Shown: positions 6,897 to 9,708 of the stretch, piece after piece | Layout of the letters: the number at the start of each line of letters is the position of its first letter | How positions within the stretch are numbered: position 1 is the stretch's first letter | NCBI GenBank assembly: GCA_009699615.1 | Contig: WLNV01000046.1 | Location: 1 to 9,708 of the forward strand | From: Actinomycetota bacterium | Lineage (GTDB): Bacteria; Actinomycetota; Thermoleophilia; Solirubrobacterales; Solirubrobacteraceae | Direction: 5' to 3' | Length of the DNA: 9,708 bases | The notes under the pieces: model-generated | The model's database searches: none | The model's input: only the letters and a program-made list of their open reading frames with translations | What the model was told of the DNA's origin: nothing | Position numbers and translations under genes: made by a program

Positions 6897-8155
6897 CAGC
6901 GATCGATCCCGCCGATGATCGGGTCGAACATCGCGACGGTTGCCAGCATGTCTGCGATCAGCCAACCCTCGGTGGCGGCCGGTGCTGCCTGCATGTTGAC
7001 GATGCTTGGGTCGCGCATGTGAACCCGCGCCGGCTTGCTCGATCCATCCGAGCGGACGAAGCAACCGAGCTCGCCGCGGGCGCCTTCGATCGGGTAGTAG
7101 GCCTCCCCGGCCGGCACTCGCATCCCTTCCGTTACAAGCTTGAAGTGGTGGATCAGCGCCTCCATCGAGGTCGCCAGCTCGTGGCGCGGCGGCAGCGCGA
7201 TCTTGCGGTCATCGGTGATCGTCGGTCCGTCGGGGAGATTGTCGAGCGCCTGAACGATAATCTTGATCGACTCCTTGACCTCGGCCAGACGGACCTGGAA
7301 GCGGTCGTAGTTGTCGCCCTTCGTGCCGACCGGAATCTGAAAGTCGAACTCTTCGTAGGAGCTGTACGGCATCGTCTTGCGCAGATCCCACGGATCGCCT
7401 GCGGCGCGCAGCAGCGGGCCGGTGACGCCGTACTCGCGCAGCTTCTCGACCGGGAGCGGGCAGACGTCGCGCTGACGCTGAAGGAAGATCTCGTTCTTGT
7501 TCAGGAGATCGCCGTAGATATCGGCGCGCTCAGGCATGATCGCGCAGAACTTTCGGACCTGCTCGATCCAACCATCAGGAATGTCCTCGATCACGCCGCC
7601 GATCTGGAAGTAGCGCGTGTGCATCCGCTGGCCAGAAGACATCTCAAAGAGGTCGAGCAGCGTCTCGCGCTCACGGAAGCAGTACCACCAGACCGAGATC
7701 GCGCCGAGGTCCAGCGCGCTGGTGCCAAGGAAGACGAGGTGGCTCATGATCCGGTTGAGTTCCATGTGGATCACTCGCAGGTACTGCGCGCGCTTGGGGA
7801 TCTCGACCTCGAGCAACGTTTCAACTGCGCCGCAGTAAGCCATCGCGTTGAAGTAGTAGGAGACGTAATCCATCCGCTCGACTACCGGGATTGCCTTCCA
7901 GTAGCTCTTCTGCTCGGCCGTCTTCTCGATCCCTGTGTGGAGGTAGCCGTAGATCGGCTGCAGCCTGCGGATCACTTCGCCGTCGAGTGTCACCAGCAGC
8001 CGCAGCACGCCGTGCGTGGCCGGGTGGTGCGGGCCGAGGTTGAGCGTCAGCAGCTCGCGGTCGCCCTCGAACTCGGTCGTCTCCGAGATCGTGATGCTCT
8101 CTTCCATCTTGCGGTAGGCGCTCAGCTCGCGAGCTGCAGGGTCAACCGTGCTCAT
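6896..8155 (-). CDS. nuoD: NADH-quinone oxidoreductase subunit D (49-kDa homolog, quinone site)
   Basis: Hydrophilic subunit related to the large subunit of NiFe hydrogenases; with NuoB it forms the quinone-reduction site near cluster N2. 419 residues. The signature LGPHHPATHGVLRLL spans 40-54, and YGYLHTGIEK 69-78. His48 and Tyr97 (in RMDYVSYY) correspond by spacing to Thermus His38 and Tyr87, the pair that contacts the quinone head group. Other family blocks are MELNRIMSHL (131-140), GQRMHTRYFQIGGV (175-188), EGARGELGC (357-365) and the C-terminal DPIIGGIDR. The hydrogenase nickel-binding cysteine pairs are absent, as in all NuoD. The ATG overlaps the nuoC stop (ATGA) and has GGTGG five bases upstream. 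Met17 is a possible later start, since the first 30 residues are weakly conserved, but the overlap and ribosome site favour Met1. NuoD is not fused to NuoC. Confidence 0.98.
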   Translation of the reverse strand: MSTVDPAARELSAYRKMEESITISETTEFEGDRELLTLNLGPHHPATHGVLRLLVTLDGEVIRRLQPIYGYLHTGIEKTAEQKSYWKAIPVVERMDYVSYYFNAMAYCGAVETLLEVEIPKRAQYLRVIHMELNRIMSHLVFLGTSALDLGAISVWWYCFRERETLLDLFEMSSGQRMHTRYFQIGGVIEDIPDGWIEQVRKFCAIMPERADIYGDLLNKNEIFLQRQRDVCPLPVEKLREYGVTGPLLRAAGDPWDLRKTMPYSSYEEFDFQIPVGTKGDNYDRFQVRLAEVKESIKIIVQALDNLPDGPTITDDRKIALPPRHELATSMEALIHHFKLVTEGMRVPAGEAYYPIEGARGELGCFVRSDGSSKPARVHMRDPSIVNMQAAPAATEGWLIADMLATVAMFDPIIGGIDR

Positions 8156-8661
8156 TCAAACCACCGCGGCACGCTGTGCTCGTTGTGCGTAAAGAGGACC
8201 GGCTCGCCGCCGATCGGGAAGTCGCGGCGCTGCGGGTGGCCTTCGTAATCCTCGGGCATCAGGATCCGGCGCAGGTCGGGGTGACCATCGAAGATCAGGC
8301 CGAACATGTCGAATGCCTCGCGCTCCTGATTGTTTGCGCAAGGCCAAGATGGGGTCACCGAAGGCAGGTGCGGATCTTCAGTTGAGACGCGCAGGGTCAG
8401 AGCGATGCGGTCGCAGGCCTCACGACTGAGCAGCTCGTAGTCAACGCCGAGTCGTGGCTCGTTTGGGTAGTAGTCAACGCCGTGAACACTGGCGAGGAAC
8501 TCGTAGCCGGCTGCGCGCAGTACCTCGAGCGAGCCAACGATCGACTCTGGTTTGACTTCGATCGCCACTCGGCCGGGGGTTTCAACCGTGTCGATCACAC
8601 TTTCAGCGTCGCTCGCCTTCAGCGCGCCGACCAGCCGCTCAAGTGTCGCTGCGTCAGGCAT
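8152..8661 (-). CDS. nuoC: NADH-quinone oxidoreductase subunit C (30-kDa homolog)
   Basis: Peripheral subunit that packs against NuoD and stabilises the Q module; it carries no cofactor. 169 residues from the start chosen here. The N-terminal alpha/beta part contains AAGYEFLASVHGVDYYP (50-66), and the family signature runs from 111: NQEREAFDMFGLIFDGHPDL, then RRILMPEDYEGHPQRRDFP (131-149). The protein ends soon after this block, without the longer C-terminal tail seen in Thermus. Two ATGs are possible. The one at 8661 has GAAGG five bases upstream and overlaps nuoB by 8 bases. The one at 8694 would add 11 residues, has GGAG only three bases upstream, and would overlap nuoB by 41 bases. I prefer 8661. 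The stop forms ATGA with nuoD. Confidence 0.93.
   Translation of the reverse strand: MPDAATLERLVGALKASDAESVIDTVETPGRVAIEVKPESIVGSLEVLRAAGYEFLASVHGVDYYPNEPRLGVDYELLSREACDRIALTLRVSTEDPHLPSVTPSWPCANNQEREAFDMFGLIFDGHPDLRRILMPEDYEGHPQRRDFPIGGEPVLFTHNEHSVPRWFE
8161..8165 (-). promoter_or_regulatory. Likely ribosome binding site of nuoD
   Basis: GGTGG on the minus strand, five bases before the nuoD ATG and inside the last codons of nuoC. An imperfect Shine-Dalgarno match that supports Met1 over Met17 of NuoD. Confidence 0.55.
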
Positions 8662-9328
8662 TGGTGCCTTCAGAGCCGCCAGCGCCGAAGACATTCACTC
8701 CGGTCGCGTCGGACGGGGCAAGCGGGTAGACCTCTTCGGTGCCTTCTGCCTGGTAGCGCTCACGCCAGCCGAGAGTCGGGTCGCCGTGGACCATCGAACG
8801 GAGCTCAAGGATGCCGTGCATCAATGCCTCGGGCCGTGGCGGGCAACCGGGTACGTGAACGTCGACCGGCATGAACTTGTCGGCCGGGACGATCGCGTAA
8901 TTGTTGAAGACACCCATCGAGCTTGAGCAGGCACCCATCGCGATCACGTACTTGGGCTCGAGCATCTGGTCGTAGATGCGGCGGATTACCGGCGCCATCT
9001 TGATCGAGATCCGGCCCGAGAGAACGAGCAGGTCGGCCTGGCGCGGCGAGGCACGGAAGGCCTCGTAACCGAAGCGGGCAATGTCGAGCCTCGAGGCGGC
9101 GACGGTCATCATCTCGATCGCGCAGCAGGCCAACCCGAAGGTCAAAGGGAAGAAGGAGTTGCCGCGGGCCCAGTCGGAGGCCTTCTCAAGCGTCGTCGTA
9201 AGAACGCGCTCCTGGACGAACTCGTCGAGATCCTTCTCGTCGAGGTCGCCGCGCAGCATGTCGCGCGCGCGCAGCTGCTTCGAGCGGAACTCCTCCGAAT
9301 CGGTCGCCTTCTGCCGGATTACTTCCAT
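8654..9328 (-). CDS. nuoB: NADH-quinone oxidoreductase subunit B (PSST homolog, cluster N2)
   Basis: Holds the terminal 4Fe-4S cluster N2, which donates electrons to quinone; part of the Q module with NuoC, NuoD and NuoI. 224 residues. The N2 ligands are the tandem Cys68-Cys69 (FGLACCAIEM), Cys134 (MGACSSS) and Cys162 (VPGCPPRPEA). Other family blocks are DWARGNSFFP (52-61), ARFGYEAFRASPRQADLLVL (84-103) and KMAPVIRRIYDQMLEPKYVI (110-129). Two differences stand out: SSSMGVFNN replaces the common SSGGMFNN, and the stretch between Cys134 and Cys162 is one residue shorter than in Thermus (28 rather than 29 positions). The N-terminal 45 residues are charged and probably helical; the C-terminal 30 are Gly/Ala-rich. 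The ATG has GGGGAG seven bases upstream and lies 10 bases inside the end of nuoA. The TGA overlaps nuoC. Confidence 0.98.
   Translation of the reverse strand: MEVIRQKATDSEEFRSKQLRARDMLRGDLDEKDLDEFVQERVLTTTLEKASDWARGNSFFPLTFGLACCAIEMMTVAASRLDIARFGYEAFRASPRQADLLVLSGRISIKMAPVIRRIYDQMLEPKYVIAMGACSSSMGVFNNYAIVPADKFMPVDVHVPGCPPRPEALMHGILELRSMVHGDPTLGWRERYQAEGTEEVYPLAPSDATGVNVFGAGGSEGTNA
8667..8671 (-). promoter_or_regulatory. Ribosome binding site favouring the inner nuoC start
   Basis: GAAGG on the minus strand, five bases before the ATG at 8661-8659, within the last codons of nuoB. The rival ATG at 8694 has GGAG at only three bases, which is closer than usual. Confidence 0.55.
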
Positions 9329-9696
9329 GTCAACGCTCCCCGACGCCAGACGTAGCCGAAGCCAACGAACAGCAGGCCGATGAATGTGACCGTCTCAAAC
9401 ACCGCGAATGTTCCAAAGGCGCGCAGCTCAACGGCGATCGGATAAAGGAACAGAACTTCGATGTCGAACAGCAGGAAGAGGATCGCGATCATGTAGAAGC
9501 TGATCCCGAATCGGAAGCCCTGCTTGATCTCCGACGGCATGCCGGATTCATACGGGTCAGACTTGTGATTGTTGGCGCGTGGAGGCGGCCCGAGGAACTT
9601 GTTGAGGATTCCAAAAACGATGCCGATAGTGACACCGACGGCGATGAAGATCAGGGCAGGGGCGTAAGTAGCCAACACGGTCTGTTGTTGTATCAC
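9319..9696 (-). CDS. nuoA: NADH-quinone oxidoreductase subunit A (ND3 homolog)
   Basis: Membrane subunit at the junction of the two arms of complex I, beside NuoH and NuoJ. 125 residues, a normal length. Three hydrophobic helices lie at about 10-34, 65-89 and 96-116. Between the first two is the quinone-site loop with SDPYESGMP (46-54); Ser51 stands where many homologs have the mobile-loop cysteine (YECG). Helix 2 has the signature LFLLFDIEVLFLYP, with Asp78 and Glu80 matching E. coli Asp79 and Glu81. The assigned start is GTG at 9696-9694, directly after an in-frame TAG, so no earlier start exists. No ribosome site is seen in the 12 bases before it. A GTG six codons later has AGGTGA about 14 bases upstream. 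The protein is certain; the first residues are not. This appears to be the first gene of the operon, but the upstream region is outside the window. Confidence 0.95.
   Translation of the reverse strand: MIQQQTVLATYAPALIFIAVGVTIGIVFGILNKFLGPPPRANNHKSDPYESGMPSEIKQGFRFGISFYMIAILFLLFDIEVLFLYPIAVELRAFGTFAVFETVTFIGLLFVGFGYVWRRGALTWK
9336..9341 (-). promoter_or_regulatory. Ribosome binding site of nuoB
   Basis: GGGGAG on the minus strand, seven bases before the nuoB ATG and inside the coding end of nuoA. A good match that fixes the nuoB start even though it overlaps nuoA by 10 bases. Confidence 0.75.
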
Positions 9697-9708
9697 CTAA
9701 GAGCGGCG

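Noticed and set aside
6897..7064. Extension of the nuoE frame into nuoD
   Set aside because: The 56 extra residues are Arg/His-rich shadow of the NuoD C-terminus. The ATG sharing a base with the nuoD stop is the natural start.
7019..8248. A 409-codon open frame on the plus strand, antisense to nuoD and nuoC
   Set aside because: The opposite strand encodes unmistakable NuoD and NuoC. The frame reads as Arg/Asp/Leu-rich sequence without any domain, as expected from the complement of GC-rich codons.
9697..9708. Promoter for the operon
   Set aside because: Only 12 bases lie upstream of nuoA in the window, too few to judge a promoter or leader.

Overview
The window is one continuous piece of a NADH-quinone oxidoreductase (respiratory complex I, NDH-1) operon. 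Every gene lies on the minus strand, so it is transcribed from the right edge to the left edge. The order is the canonical nuoA-B-C-D-E-F-G-H-I-J-K. nuoA begins 12 bases from the right edge, and nuoK is cut by the left edge after 66 codons. nuoL, nuoM and nuoN, the antiporter-like subunits, would be expected just beyond the left edge.

Organism: the DNA is GC-rich (roughly 60% by eye, not measured). nuoC and nuoD are separate genes, unlike the fused nuoCD of enterobacteria. All of NuoE, NuoF and NuoG are present, so this is a full NADH-oxidising 14-subunit type and not a truncated 11-subunit form. NuoG keeps the four cysteines of the extra N7 cluster. GTG starts, PYESG in place of PYECG in NuoA and an acidic tail on NuoJ fit a high-GC actinobacterium. 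My best guess is class Thermoleophilia (Solirubrobacterales-like). This is an impression from protein style and has not been tested; other deep-branching bacteria are possible.

Layout from right to left: nuoA (membrane), nuoB, nuoC and nuoD (the connecting Q module with cluster N2 and the quinone site), nuoE, nuoF and nuoG (the NADH-oxidising N module with FMN and clusters N1a, N3, N1b, N4, N5, N7), nuoH (membrane anchor of the quinone tunnel), nuoI (clusters N6a/N6b), then nuoJ and nuoK (proton-path membrane subunits). Electrons run from NADH to FMN in NuoF, along the Fe-S chain of NuoF, NuoG and NuoI to N2 in NuoB, and then to quinone at the NuoB/NuoD/NuoH interface. The membrane arm couples this to proton export.

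The genes are packed almost without gaps. Eight of the ten junctions are overlaps of 1 to 10 bases (ATGA, GTGA, TGATG, TAATG types). The two short gaps, 13 and 12 bases, sit on either side of nuoI. No promoter, terminator, RNA gene, repeat, mobile element or CRISPR array is visible, and no stretch above 20 bases lies outside a gene. I see no previously undescribed system here. The points worth a second look are small: start-codon choices, an unusual N2 loop in NuoB, the NuoJ tail, and nuoI and nuoJ sharing one reading frame separated by a single TAG.
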